The position numbers and the translations under genes were made by a program. A stretch of 64,000 nucleotides of DNA from Verrucomicrobiota bacterium. Its GTDB lineage: Bacteria; Verrucomicrobiota; Verrucomicrobiia; Limisphaerales; J093. Below the pieces are notes generated by a model. That model worked only from the letters and a program-made list of their open reading frames with translations, was not told the DNA's origin and ran no database searches. Position 1 is the stretch's first letter, and each line of letters starts with the position of its first letter. Shown piece after piece: positions 55,480 through 64,000 of this stretch. The DNA lies in contig VHCO01000003.1 in the NCBI GenBank assembly GCA_016871715.1, forward strand, positions 17,883-81,882. Direction: 5' to 3'.

Positions 55480-55881
55480 ATGAAACTCGAAGTGTTCACC
55501 CTGTGCGACGCCGCGACGGACTCGGGCGGCAAACTGAACATCCTGGGCGCGTTTGACCGCCTGGGCGCGCCCCAGGCCCCGATGGTCCAACCCCACTGCG
55601 CCGTAGCCGCCCGGCTGCGCTTCCACCGCATCGAGGAAGGCCGCCACAAACTCCGCGTCACCTTCGGCGACGAAGATGGCAAGACCGTCCTCCCAGCCAT
55701 CGAAGGAGAGGTCGGCGTCCGCTTCGGCGAGACCGCGCGCAGTGCCGCCTTCAACCTGATTATGGGCATTAACGGTCTCAAACTCGAGCGCTTCGGCGAG
55801 TACACCGTCGACCTGGCCGTCGATGGGGTCCACCTGGGAACCCTGCCGTTGTACTTCGAGCAACTCAAACCGCCCGCCTGA
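55480..55881 (+). CDS. DUF6941-like small cytosolic protein
   Basis: I chose ATG 55480 (133 aa). MKLEVFTLCDAATDSGGKLNILGAFDRL is the typical opening of a small beta-rich family (DUF6941) found widely in Verrucomicrobia and Planctomycetes. The rest is LRFHRIEEGRHKLRVTFGDEDGK and a closing GEYTVDLAVDGVHLGTLPLYFEQL. There is no signal peptide, and the function is unknown. It lies 134 bp after the DUF1080 gene. Confidence 0.8.
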   Translation: MKLEVFTLCDAATDSGGKLNILGAFDRLGAPQAPMVQPHCAVAARLRFHRIEEGRHKLRVTFGDEDGKTVLPAIEGEVGVRFGETARSAAFNLIMGINGLKLERFGEYTVDLAVDGVHLGTLPLYFEQLKPPA

Positions 55882-55896
55882 GGCCGCCGCCTCCCC

Positions 55897-58650
55897 GTGG
55901 ATCTCAACGCTGAGCCGTTCGCCGCGCGCCTCGCGTTGCTTCGCTGCCCGCCCGTGTGCGGCACCGCAGCGACCCACCCGCCACAATCAGCCGCCGTAGG
56001 CCGCTCGCCCGGGCTGTTGCTCGCCCTGTGCCTGGCCTTCGCCCCAGTCACCGCCAGGTCCAGCGGCAGCAGCGGCTTCGTCGATGCCCTGGCCCGCAAC
56101 GCCGGCCAAGTCGCCTGGCTCGGTGCCAACACCACCGCCGTGAGCGAGCAAACCCTAACCCAAACCGTGCCGGCCGGTGTGCCGGCCGTCTACGAACTGC
56201 AAGCGCAACTCATCGTTACCACGCCCGACGCCGTCACCCTGGCCGGCCCCGCGGCCCTGCGCGGCTGGAATATCCTCTACTTCGACGAGTCGAGCGGCGG
56301 CCAAGACGTCACCCGCGAGGTTACCGCGCCGGGGGGGTACCTCTCGGCACGGTCCGCTCCCGGCGGATCCAGGCAGTTCCGCGTCGAGGTCACACCCGGC
56401 CCCAACGTCCCCGGCGATGCGCCTTGGGAAATCCTGGTGCACTTCAGCCTCGCCACCGCACCCGCGCGCCGCGACACCGTGCGCTTCCTGACCACCGTCG
56501 CCCCTCGCACCCAGCCGGACTTGACCATCCGCAGAAGATACGACCTCCGCTATGCCGGCGATGGCGTCTATAACCCCACCGGCACACGCCAAACCAAGGC
56601 CCAGGAAACCGACCCCGACGTCCCCGCCATCTACCATCTGGCCTTGGCTAATGACGGCAATTTCACCGACCAATTCACCCTGCGCGGCGAGGCCGGCTCA
56701 GACGGCTGGACCGTCCGCTACTTCGACGCCTTGGTGGGCGGCCGCGAAATCACCGCCGAGATCGTTGGCCCAGGGTGGACCCCGCCGCCCCTGCCTCTCA
56801 ACGGTGTCCGCGAGGTCCGCCTCGAAGTCAGCGGCGCAGCCCGCGTCCAGGGCGTCAGCCTCAGCCAGGTGCTCGTCACCGCCGTGTCCCACAATGACCC
56901 CGCCCGGACTGACACCGTCCGCGCCCGCACCGCGATCATCCCCGACAGCACCTTTCCCGTGGGAGGCGTGTACACCGCCGACGAGGACTTCGAAAAGGGG
57001 ATCCTCATGGGAGTGAGCTACGAGATCGTGCCGGATCAACTCCAGCCAGCGCGCGAGCCGCTCACGCTGCCCTTCCTCTGGGTCCCTAACTCGAACGAGG
57101 GAACCGTGTCGAAAGTCGACACCCGCACCGGCGAAGAACTGGCCCGCTACCGCACCGGCCCAGCCCACCTCAACGGTAACCCCTCGCGCACGACCATCGA
57201 TCAACAGGGCAATTGTTGGGTCGCCAACCGCCACACCGGCACCGCCCTCAAGATCGGCCTCTTCGAGGGCGGCCAGTACCAGGACCGCAACCGCGATGGC
57301 CTCGTCCAAACCTCGCAGGACCGTAACGGGGACGGCGATATCACGGGGGAGGAACTGCTGCCCTGGGGCGCGGACGAGTGCGTCTTGTGGGAGGTCGTGT
57401 TGCTGCCCGGCGAGGAAACCACCAACCCGCCCGGCGCCTACCTCGGACGCTATGCCGACGACAACTGGAGCCCAGGCCCGCGTGGCGTCGCCATCGATGC
57501 CCAGGGCAACGTCTGGCTCGGCACCTACGGCTCCCAGAAATTCTACCATGTCGACGGCGCCAGTGGCCGTATCCGACACACCATCGACTTCGCGTCCGTC
57601 CCGCACCATTCCTACGGCGCCGTCATCGACGCCCAAGGCATCCTCTGGTCCTCGAGCCTCAACGACAAAAACCTGCTCCGCCTCGATCCTCGCACTGGCG
57701 CCTTCGCCGTGGTCGACGTCGGCCACACCGTCTACGGCCTCGGTCTGGACCGCGACCAGCACCTCTTCATCGCCGGTTGGAAGGAGGCTAAGCTCTCCCG
57801 CCTCAACGTCCTCACCGGCCTCAAAGACTGGACCGTCCCCGGCGTGTTCGAGTCCCGCGGCGTCGCCGTCACCGAAGACGGTGACGTCTGGACGGCCGAC
57901 TCCGCGCCCGGCACCCTAACGCGGTGGTCCAACGATGGCCGACTCAAGGCCACCATCGCCGTCGGAGCTGCCCCCACCGGCGTCACCGTCGACGCCGCCG
58001 GCAAAGTCTGGGTGGTCAATAACGGAGACGAATTCGTCAAGCGCATCAACCCGCTCACCGACCAAGTCGACCTCGAAAAGCGCATCCTCGGCGGTCGCCA
58101 TTACGGATACAGCGACATGACCGGCATCGTCTCCCGCACCGCCACCACCCGGTTCGGTGTCTGGTCCCTCGTCCATGACTCGCGCTTCCCCGGCGCAACT
58201 TGGGGCGCCGTCTCGTGGCAGGCGCATACCCCGCCAGGCACCTCCCTCCACGCCCGCGCCCGGAGTTCGCCTAACCGCCAGACCTGGTCCGCCTGGGAAA
58301 GCGTCACCAACGGTGACCCACTCCAACAGGTGCCCCCCGGCAAATTCCTCCACCTCGAGATCACCCTGCAAACCCTCGAAGACGACGGCACCCCAATCCT
58401 CTACGACCTCACCGTGACGCCCGAAGACGACGTCAGCGAAAGCCCGCTCCTAGCCTACCGGCGGATCGAGCCCCGACTGATCGAACTGCTTTGGGACACG
58501 GAGTTGCCCGGCATCGCCCTCGAGTCCGCCCCGCAGCTCGCCGGACCCTGGACCCCGGTCCCGGAGGTCGTTGGGCCCGGCCACCGCGTTCGCATCGAGA
58601 CCGATCAAGGGTCGAGCTTCTTCCGCCTCCGACTTCAGCCTTGGCCCTAA
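55897..58650 (+). CDS. Secreted beta-propeller protein with N-terminal CARDB-like repeats
   Basis: 917 aa from GTG 55897, with a signal helix at about 38-52 (LLLALCLAFAPVTA), so a later start is possible. Residues about 60-350 are two or more Ig-like repeats (AVYELQAQLIVTTPDAVTLAG; IYHLALANDGNFTDQFTLRG). A Vgb/NHL-type beta-propeller (about 385-720) shows repeated blades such as RGVAIDAQGNVWLG, GAVIDAQGILWSS, YGLGLDRDQHLFIAG and TGVTVDAAGKVWVVN, with a calcium-like DRNRDGLVQTSQDRNGDGD insert. The C-terminus is the Verrucomicrobia-type ALESAPQLAGPWTPVPE domain. Probably an exported binding protein. Confidence 0.75.
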   Translation: MDLNAEPFAARLALLRCPPVCGTAATHPPQSAAVGRSPGLLLALCLAFAPVTARSSGSSGFVDALARNAGQVAWLGANTTAVSEQTLTQTVPAGVPAVYELQAQLIVTTPDAVTLAGPAALRGWNILYFDESSGGQDVTREVTAPGGYLSARSAPGGSRQFRVEVTPGPNVPGDAPWEILVHFSLATAPARRDTVRFLTTVAPRTQPDLTIRRRYDLRYAGDGVYNPTGTRQTKAQETDPDVPAIYHLALANDGNFTDQFTLRGEAGSDGWTVRYFDALVGGREITAEIVGPGWTPPPLPLNGVREVRLEVSGAARVQGVSLSQVLVTAVSHNDPARTDTVRARTAIIPDSTFPVGGVYTADEDFEKGILMGVSYEIVPDQLQPAREPLTLPFLWVPNSNEGTVSKVDTRTGEELARYRTGPAHLNGNPSRTTIDQQGNCWVANRHTGTALKIGLFEGGQYQDRNRDGLVQTSQDRNGDGDITGEELLPWGADECVLWEVVLLPGEETTNPPGAYLGRYADDNWSPGPRGVAIDAQGNVWLGTYGSQKFYHVDGASGRIRHTIDFASVPHHSYGAVIDAQGILWSSSLNDKNLLRLDPRTGAFAVVDVGHTVYGLGLDRDQHLFIAGWKEAKLSRLNVLTGLKDWTVPGVFESRGVAVTEDGDVWTADSAPGTLTRWSNDGRLKATIAVGAAPTGVTVDAAGKVWVVNNGDEFVKRINPLTDQVDLEKRILGGRHYGYSDMTGIVSRTATTRFGVWSLVHDSRFPGATWGAVSWQAHTPPGTSLHARARSSPNRQTWSAWESVTNGDPLQQVPPGKFLHLEITLQTLEDDGTPILYDLTVTPEDDVSESPLLAYRRIEPRLIELLWDTELPGIALESAPQLAGPWTPVPEVVGPGHRVRIETDQGSSFFRLRLQPWP

Positions 58651-58807
58651 TCGCCCAGGCCGCGGCCACTTGTGCCGCGTCGAGGGGGGCAGGGCAGCGT
58701 GGGAGCATGGTGGGAGCCTGCAGCATAGGTGAAGTCTCGCACCGCCCTCGCGACCGAAACGCGACCGGACAGGGCGTCAAACCGCGTGCGGCTTTCTGCC
58801 TAGGCCT

Positions 58808-59398
58808 ATGGCCAGCCATGTTCTACTCTGCACCAGCAACATGCGAACGCGGAAGATCCAGCGCCTTGGGAAGGCCTTCGAGACCAGTGCCATGCTGGTC
58901 GGTGTCTTGGGTCTAGTTTGGGCCTTAACGCTGGTCCTGCCCGAACTGCGCGGACTAGGCATTTGGCCACGAACCATGCGCGGTTTGGTGGGCATCCTCG
59001 CGGCGCCCTTGCTGCATGCCAACCTGGCGCACTTGACGGCGAACGCCTTGCCCTTGTTGGTCCTGCTCACCCTGCTGTTCTGGGACAAACACTACCACCC
59101 CGAGCGTACGTTGGCTTTAGTCTGGCTGGCGGCCGGTCTAGGCACTTGGCTCATTGGGCGCGGACACGCCGTGCACATCGGGGCCAGCGGCCTCGTCTAC
59201 GGACTCGTGACCTACCTGGTGGTCTCAGGCTTCCTCATGAAGAGCTGGCGTTCCGCTTTCGTGGCCCTGCTCGTGTTCTTGTTCTACGGCGGCATCGTCT
59301 ACGGTATGTTGCCGCAACGCGGCTTGATCTCCTGGGAAGGCCATCTCTGTGGCGCCCTCGCTGGCCTCTGGGCCGCCCGGCGCAACCACACCCGCTGA
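58808..59398 (+). CDS. Rhomboid-family intramembrane serine protease
   Basis: 196 aa (ATG 58841 is an alternative start). Six membrane helices are visible. The catalytic Ser is in HIGASGLVYG on the fourth helix and the His in ISWEGHLCGALAG on the sixth; HANLAHLTANALPL on the second helix gives the conserved His-Asn pair. It is a compact rhomboid like GlpG, expected to cleave membrane proteins in the cytoplasmic membrane. It stands alone. Confidence 0.88.
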   Translation: MASHVLLCTSNMRTRKIQRLGKAFETSAMLVGVLGLVWALTLVLPELRGLGIWPRTMRGLVGILAAPLLHANLAHLTANALPLLVLLTLLFWDKHYHPERTLALVWLAAGLGTWLIGRGHAVHIGASGLVYGLVTYLVVSGFLMKSWRSAFVALLVFLFYGGIVYGMLPQRGLISWEGHLCGALAGLWAARRNHTR

Positions 59399-59990
59399 AC
59401 GCCCTCGCATCGATCGCCCCCCCCACACGATCACGGCGACCAACATAGCCCGTATCACACCCCACCCAAACCCGCCAGCGCCAGAGCGCCAGAGCCGGCC
59501 CCGGCCGTCAATATTTGCCAGGCATAAAGACATTGACACCGGGTGCCCGCCCGCCCGCCCGCCCCAGCCTCGCTCCCAGCTCACAGACACGATCGCCGAT
59601 CACGGTGACGAAAGAGAGCCGGCCCCGGCCCCCAATCGGCTCCAGTTAGAATATCTGCCAGGCATCAAGACGTTGACACGAGCCGACCCCACCGATGTTG
59701 TTGGCTGCTGGACATGAGACCAGGGAGGTGGGCGACCGAACTCGCCCCTCTGGCGCGTCGTTGTGGCGGGAGGGGCGCTTCCGGTGTTCGATGGGTCAGG
59801 GATCACAGGGTGACAAAGGTGAAGCACGACATGACCCATGAGCGCTAGACCTGACGGACGCGGGGATGGGGATGCGAGAGCGGCTTGACGGGCTTCGCAG
59901 GCTGCTTAGTCTGGGGTTGGATCGAAACACAGCACAGCAGAGAACCTTGAAGCCCTTGAACCCTGAACCCGATCCAAAGGAGACCCTGTT
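59399..59990. other. Intergenic stretch with paired repeats
   Basis: About 590 bp without a believable gene. It contains two diverged copies of a repeat (listed separately) and, just before the ACT-domain gene, the ribosome binding site AAAGGAGA about 10 bp ahead of ATG 59991. I see no other features. Confidence 0.6.
59491..59679. repeat. Two diverged copies of a composite repeat
   Basis: A 16-bp GC block (AGAGCCGGCCCCGGCC at 59491-59506 and 59615-59630) is followed in both copies by a block of the form AATAT(T/C)TGCCAGGCAT, then (A/C)AAGAC(A/G)TTGACAC (59510-59539 and about 59650-59679). The second copy has about 20 extra bases between the blocks. They may be a degraded mobile repeat or an end of a REP-type element; neither copy is coding. 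Confidence 0.6.
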
Positions 59991-60413
59991 ATGACACTGA
60001 AAGTGGCACCGGTAGATACCTGGGCGGCCGCGCTCGAAGATCGCCCTGGCAGCCTTGCCGCCAAACTCGGAGCCCTGGCTGGCGCGGGCGTCAACCTGGA
60101 GTTTGTCATTGCCCGTCGCGCGCCGGACCAACCCGGATCCGGCGTGGTGTTTGTGACGCCGATTCGGGGGGCGGCGGGCAGTCGTGCGGCGCAGAAGGCT
60201 GGGTTTGCCAGGACCAAGACACTGCACACGGTGCGTGTGGAAGGATCGGACAAGCCCGGGACGGGGGCGAAACTCACGCAGGCACTGGCCGATCTGGGGT
60301 TGAACCTGCGCGGGTTATCCGCGGCGGCCATTGGCCGAAAGTTCGTTGCCCACGTGGCGCTGGACACGGCAGCAGACGCGGCCAAGGTTGTCCGCGCGCT
60401 GCGCCGGTTCTAG
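59991..60413 (+). CDS. Tandem ACT-domain protein
   Basis: 140 aa preceded by a strong AAGGAG ribosome binding site. Two ACT-like halves are visible: about 3-60 (WAAALEDRPGSLAAKLGALAGAGVNLEFV with the DRPGSL motif) and about 75-135 (VRVEGSDKPGTGAKLTQALADLGLNLRGL, again with a DKPG turn). Stand-alone double ACT proteins of this type probably sense amino acids, but the partner enzyme is unknown. The gene lies alone. Confidence 0.82.
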   Translation: MTLKVAPVDTWAAALEDRPGSLAAKLGALAGAGVNLEFVIARRAPDQPGSGVVFVTPIRGAAGSRAAQKAGFARTKTLHTVRVEGSDKPGTGAKLTQALADLGLNLRGLSAAAIGRKFVAHVALDTAADAAKVVRALRRF

Positions 60414-60426
60414 GCGCCCGGCGGGG

Positions 60427-61473
60427 TTACTCGGTCGAGGTCGAGTCTGGTCGTGTTCGGACCGGTGCGCCGGGGCGGAGCAGACCATCGACGGGGGCGA
60501 AGTCGTCCGTCAGGACTCGTGCCGGGGTGGCGGCTAGGGCGGCGTCATCTTGGCGGCGCTGGATGCGCTCGAGGAAAGAGGGCAAGGCGACCTGGCCGCC
60601 GCGGACCAGGTCGACGCCGCGTTGCCACAACTGAGCCGAAGTGAGTTTTTCGCTCGAGCGGGTCCCGATGAGGACCACGTTTTGCGACTCCGCGGCCGGG
60701 AAGAGGTAGACCTGGGGGAAGACGGCCTTCATGGTGTGGTACACAGCGGCGAGAAGGGCGGATTGCCAGCCGCGGTCGTCGGTGATGACGTTGTAGGCCA
60801 GCACGCCTTGCCGGGTGAGGTGCTGCTCGGCCAGTTCGAAGAATTCCTTGGAGACCAAGTGATGCGGGATGAAACAGCCGTAACGGTTCCGCGCGTAGGC
60901 GTCCATGATGATGGCGTCGTAGCGTTGGGTCGAGCGCCGGAGGAACATGCGGCCGTCAGCGATGTGGATTTCCAGGGTGGGAGATTCCTTCACGCCGAAG
61001 TAATCGCGGGCCACCTGGAGGACGACCGGATCGAGTTCGACGGTCGAGACGGTGACATGGGGGTAGTACTGTTGGTAAGCGCGCTGCGCGCTGCCGCCTC
61101 CTAGTCCGATCATCAGCACTTGGCGCATCGCCGAATTCCAGAGCCAAGGCAGGTGGAAGTACTCGGTATACTCGAAGTGGCCGCGGGTGGGGTCCGCGAG
61201 CGACATTCGGCTTTGGATTGCGCCATCGAAGCTCAAAGACCGCAGCCCTTGAGCATCGACCACCGTCATGTGGTGATAGGCGGAGGTGGTCTCGAAGACC
61301 ACACCAGCCAAAGCGTAAGGCTGGGCGCCGATCAGGGCGGCCCCGGCGGCTGCGACGGCCCAGCGCCGCCACTTCGCTGTGGCGCGCTTGCCCGTGGGGT
61401 CGGTCGGGGTGTCGGGCCAACGGCCAGCCTGCGGCGGCTGGAAGACAGGGTGGGAGATGCGGTGCGTGTTCAT
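60427..61473 (-). CDS. Spermidine synthase-like methyltransferase-fold protein (C-terminal half of a split unit)
   Basis: I chose ATG 61473 (348 aa), which overlaps the stop of the preceding gene by ATGA. A membrane helix (about 35-55) follows the start, then a Rossmann aminopropyltransferase-like domain: QVLMIGLGGGSAQRAYQQYYP, VSTVELDPVVLQVARDYF and IHIADGRMFLRRSTQRYDAIIMDAY. Spermidine synthase folds of this type, when fused to a transmembrane part, are common in bacteria; polyamine synthesis itself is doubtful. The partner (61470-62102) encodes the membrane portion. Confidence 0.8.
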   Translation of the reverse strand: MNTHRISHPVFQPPQAGRWPDTPTDPTGKRATAKWRRWAVAAAGAALIGAQPYALAGVVFETTSAYHHMTVVDAQGLRSLSFDGAIQSRMSLADPTRGHFEYTEYFHLPWLWNSAMRQVLMIGLGGGSAQRAYQQYYPHVTVSTVELDPVVLQVARDYFGVKESPTLEIHIADGRMFLRRSTQRYDAIIMDAYARNRYGCFIPHHLVSKEFFELAEQHLTRQGVLAYNVITDDRGWQSALLAAVYHTMKAVFPQVYLFPAAESQNVVLIGTRSSEKLTSAQLWQRGVDLVRGGQVALPSFLERIQRRQDDAALAATPARVLTDDFAPVDGLLRPGAPVRTRPDSTSTE

Positions 61474-62102
61474 GTCGCGGGGGAGGGGCTGAGCCAGCGG
61501 TCCAGGCTCCAGCAGGCTAGGCCGATCAGGGCTACGAGCGCCCCGGTGGCTTGAAAGATCTCGGAGAGGCTGAGCACGTCGATGAGAACATACCCGGACA
61601 CAAACACGCCCGCAATGCTCCCGGTGGTGCTGGCGGCGAAGACCTGTCCGCTGACTTGGCCGACGTGGGCGACGCGTTGGGTGGCCCAGCGAATGAGGAA
61701 AGGGGGCGCGGCGGCCAGGGCCAGACACGGCAGCAGGAAGATCACGGCGCTGCCCAGGGCGGGATCGAGTTTTTGCCAGAGGAGCGGGATGTCGGTGCCG
61801 AGGGGGTGACGGAGGATGATCGCGTTTAGGAGTCGCGGGGCGAAGGAGGGGATGAGGGCGGTGAGCAGGCCCGCCGGCAAGAGCAGGTGCCCCAAGACGC
61901 GGGTGCGCGGATGGCGGTCCGCGAGGACACCACCCAGCGCGTAACCGAGGGCTAGGGCCACCAGCACCATGCCGATCTGGCTGGTCCAGACATAGAAGGA
62001 GCTGCCGAAATCCTTCGCCAAGTAGCGGGCCCCGATGATCTCGAGGACCATGATGGCGAACCCGGTGAGGAACACCAGCGATGTGGCGGCGAAGGCGCGC
62101 AT
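61470..62102 (-). CDS. Membrane partner of the spermidine synthase-like protein (MFS-like half)
   Basis: I chose ATG 62102 (210 aa, MRAFAATSLVFLTGFAIMVLEIIGAR). Six to seven hydrophobic helices include IMVLEIIGARYLAKDFGSSFYVWTSQIGMVLVALALGYALGG, the conserved start of the membrane region found fused to spermidine synthase domains in many bacteria. Here the membrane part and the Rossmann part are separate genes overlapping by 4 bp, so they are expected to form one complex. Confidence 0.8.
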   Translation of the reverse strand: MRAFAATSLVFLTGFAIMVLEIIGARYLAKDFGSSFYVWTSQIGMVLVALALGYALGGVLADRHPRTRVLGHLLLPAGLLTALIPSFAPRLLNAIILRHPLGTDIPLLWQKLDPALGSAVIFLLPCLALAAAPPFLIRWATQRVAHVGQVSGQVFAASTTGSIAGVFVSGYVLIDVLSLSEIFQATGALVALIGLACWSLDRWLSPSPAT

Positions 62103-62263
62103 GTGCGTTTCGAGGTCCGGCGAGCTACGGCGATGGCGGGCTCGGGCGGCTCGGTCCACCCTGTGTATACCCACCGGCTGCAAGCGCGCGAGCCCGAACG
62201 GTGCCGACCGGCGGGGTGTCCGGCTCTGCCGGCGCGGCCCGCTGGCGGGGGTCCCGACGGCGC

Positions 62264-63583
62264 TTACTGGTAGAGGGCCAGGAACTGCCGGCGATAGGTC
62301 AACTCCTGTGCTGGCATTCGCTCGCGCAACCGGTCCAGCGGGAGCGCCCCGTGTTGGAACCGGCGCTTGGGAAAGACCGGCAGTTCGAGCCCGGTAACGG
62401 CTCGGACGCCCCGCGCCACAATCTCGCCTTTGAGCGAATAGAGGCGCGGCACATCATAGCCGGTAAGGGCGGCGAACGGGATCCCTTCAGCTACCTCGAC
62501 GACCGCTGGAGCGGTGAAGGGGCTGAAGCTGCTGAAGCCGCAGTGCCGGGCGGGGGCATAGGTGCGGGCGTAACTCCGGCTGAGCCCGCCGCTGTAAGTC
62601 AGGGAATGCTTGATCCGTCCAACGCCCCAGCCTTCCTGATAGAGCATGAGGTTGTTGACCACGCTGCGGATGGTCAGCTCCGGATTTTCCTCGATCGGGT
62701 AATCCTTGAGGTTTTCGTCGCCGCCGTCGCCATCGATCAAGTATCGCCAACCGGGGTAGCGTTGCCGGATGCCGCGGCACAAGGTCAGGACCATGGACGC
62801 AGCCTCGACATCGAGGGGTTTGTAGTCTTCCACCACCCGGATAGTCTCGCCCACATCGATGGAACCGAGGTCGGCCTCGATGGGCTCGAGGAACAAGCTC
62901 AGCCCCAAGCGTTCCAGGAAGGCATGCGCTTGGGCAAGGTCGGGGCCCTCGCCGAAGGTCAAGGTGAAGGCCTTGAGACGGGCGGGGTTGAGGCCCAACT
63001 GGCGGAGGACGTGGTAGGTGGTGAGGAACACGGCCCCGCTATCGATGCCGCCGGAGAAGGACACGCCGATCGGTTCGCGCTCGGGCACGGACTTCAAGTG
63101 TTTGGCCAGTTCATCGGCCAGGGCCCCGATGTAGCGCTGGCCGATGGCATCCAGGTCGGTCGGAAGCGCGTCGCGGACAGGGCTGAAGAAGCGGGTGTAG
63201 GTCGGGTCGGGGTCCGGACAGCCCACGAGTTGGATTTCCACGACGTAATGGGCCGGCACCATGCGGGTGTAGCTGGGGTGGAACTGGTCGGCCAAGCCGT
63301 CCGCCTCGAGTTGGCGGTGGATCGCGTCGATGCGGTCCGCCACAATCAACGCGGGACCTTCGTGGCGTTTGGCGAGAAAATAGCGCATCGGCCGGTCCAG
63401 GGAACGCGCCAGGCGGACCGTCTTGCCCGCGCGCGCGACGAGGGCAAACGACCCGTCAATCTCGCGCACGGCCTCGGGTTGGCCGGAGAGCACCCGTTGG
63501 CGGGCCTCCTCGAGGGTGAGGTTATGGATGCGGTTCGCGCTCGGATCGAGCAGGTCAACGACGCGTTCGAGGTATTGGTCCAT
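62264..63583 (-). CDS. Asparagine synthase-like protein lacking the glutaminase Cys
   Basis: 439 aa. The synthetase domain is clear: PP-loop GVSFSGGIDSGAVFL (about 195-209), LTLTFGEGPDLAQA-like FTLTFGEGPDLAQAHAF and LIDGDGGDENLKDYP. The N-terminus (IDGSFALVARAGKTVRLARSLDRPMRYF...) keeps part of the class II glutaminase fold but starts MDQYLER rather than with the catalytic Cys2, so it cannot hydrolyse glutamine by that route. Such proteins may form amides or amide-like bonds (lasso peptide or beta-lactam synthetase-like) or use ammonia. The substrate is unknown. Confidence 0.78.
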   Translation of the reverse strand: MDQYLERVVDLLDPSANRIHNLTLEEARQRVLSGQPEAVREIDGSFALVARAGKTVRLARSLDRPMRYFLAKRHEGPALIVADRIDAIHRQLEADGLADQFHPSYTRMVPAHYVVEIQLVGCPDPDPTYTRFFSPVRDALPTDLDAIGQRYIGALADELAKHLKSVPEREPIGVSFSGGIDSGAVFLTTYHVLRQLGLNPARLKAFTLTFGEGPDLAQAHAFLERLGLSLFLEPIEADLGSIDVGETIRVVEDYKPLDVEAASMVLTLCRGIRQRYPGWRYLIDGDGGDENLKDYPIEENPELTIRSVVNNLMLYQEGWGVGRIKHSLTYSGGLSRSYARTYAPARHCGFSSFSPFTAPAVVEVAEGIPFAALTGYDVPRLYSLKGEIVARGVRAVTGLELPVFPKRRFQHGALPLDRLRERMPAQELTYRRQFLALYQ

Positions 63584-63959
63584 AGCGGTTCGACAAGTCG
63601 GCGCGAAACGTACGCAGCGCTGCCCGGTTTGGCAAGGGGCGGATTGAGCCTGCCTGGCGAACTAGCGTCTCGGCCAGCCTGGAGCGGTTGCAGTCCGAAA
63701 CTCATGCGCGTCGGCGTGAAGGGGCCGACGGTTCCTAGGGGGCCGGCTGGTTCGCTCCGATGCCGAGCGAGACGGGACTTGAAAGGGTGCCAGGGGCTGA
63801 CTAAGGTCCGCGGCAATTGGACGACCCTGAGTGTCAGAGCCTTGGCGGCGAGTCGGCTTCGTGGTGGGACCTCGGGATAGGGTGCAGCTCGCAGCGAGAG
63901 CGCGCTATGCTCGGCGCACCGAACCGCCGAGCCGTAGTCCAAAGCTACGACTCCTGCTT
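63584..63959. other. Intergenic stretch with no recognised feature
   Basis: About 375 bp between the divergent asparagine synthase-like gene and the gene running off the right edge. I see no coding frame with family features, no RNA gene and no clear promoter pair. Confidence 0.6.
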
Positions 63960-64000
63960 ATGTTCGACGACCTGAGCAAGAAATTCGCCAACCAATACGT
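63960..64000 (+). CDS. N-terminal fragment of a gene running off the window edge
   Basis: An ATG at 63960 opens MFDDLSKKFANQY and continues past the window end. The first residues would suit a signal recognition particle Ffh-type protein, but 13 residues are too few to assign a family. The 5' flank has no strong ribosome binding site. Confidence 0.3.
   Translation, partial: MFDDLSKKFANQY

Noticed and set aside
1..64000. CRISPR arrays, rRNA operons, prophage or IS transposase genes
   Set aside because: No regular spaced repeats, rRNA sequence, integrase or intact transposase motifs were seen.

Overview
The window is a GC-rich (roughly two thirds G+C by eye), gene-dense bacterial chromosome segment. 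Its gene families point to the Verrucomicrobiota, most likely a Limisphaerales/Pedosphaera-type lineage: short secreted type II pseudopilin-like proteins (N-terminal [25 protein letters not shown]), DUF1080 sugar-processing proteins, a PEP-CTERM protein, remnants carrying VDIGLHYVATTDG-type sequence, Ig-like domains of the YQWQFND type, a small conserved family at 45532-46191, and palindromic GC-rich intergenic repeats. Taxonomy is inferred from family content only; there is no rRNA gene in the window.

Layout. 1-5.4 kb: a very large polytopic membrane protein with a glucan-synthase-like core, a small conserved gene, then a graveyard of broken gene pieces. 5.4-11.3 kb (minus strand): secreted glycoside hydrolases resembling a red-algal galactan (agar/porphyran) module, including a GH16 gene whose catalytic middle is missing; a DUF4143-type ATPase lies among them. 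11.8-18.4 kb: two large secreted proteins, one with a papain/C39-like triad between adhesin-type domains and one resembling GH106 rhamnosidases. 18.6-23.7 kb: a lipoprotein and two tandem YfhO-type membrane proteins of identical length. 24-33 kb: a pseudopilin-like protein, gatC-gatA, an HPr protein, and a MacAB-like export cassette with two permeases. 33.8-40.4 kb (minus): a five-gene run whose first three genes look like serine palmitoyltransferase, a ketosphinganine reductase-like epimerase and an AUR1/PAP2-type head-group transferase, followed by a transglutaminase and an O-antigen-ligase-like protein. 40.6-45.5 kb: zinc-ribbon protein, RNase III, SCO1 protein, DUF1080 protein, a selenocysteine tRNA and an RluE-like pseudouridine synthase. 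46-49 kb: a candidate structured RNA, a good sigma70-type promoter and a PEP-CTERM protein. 48.7-52.9 kb: AmmeMemoRadiSam B plus radical SAM enzyme, divergent from a PduS-PduT pair (electron transfer protein plus microcompartment shell trimer). 53-60.4 kb: Tat-exported aldo/keto reductase, a deleted pseudopilin gene, DUF1080, DUF6941-like, beta-propeller, rhomboid and ACT-domain genes. 60.4-64 kb: a two-gene split spermidine-synthase-like unit, an asparagine-synthase-like protein and the first codons of a gene running off the end.

Most notable are (i) the putative sphingolipid operon, (ii) the isolated PduS-PduT pair, (iii) selC, (iv) the glucan-synthase-like protein at the left edge, (v) the structured RNA near 46.5 kb and (vi) two genes with clean in-frame internal deletions. 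All functional calls rest on reading sequence motifs by eye; no database search was run.
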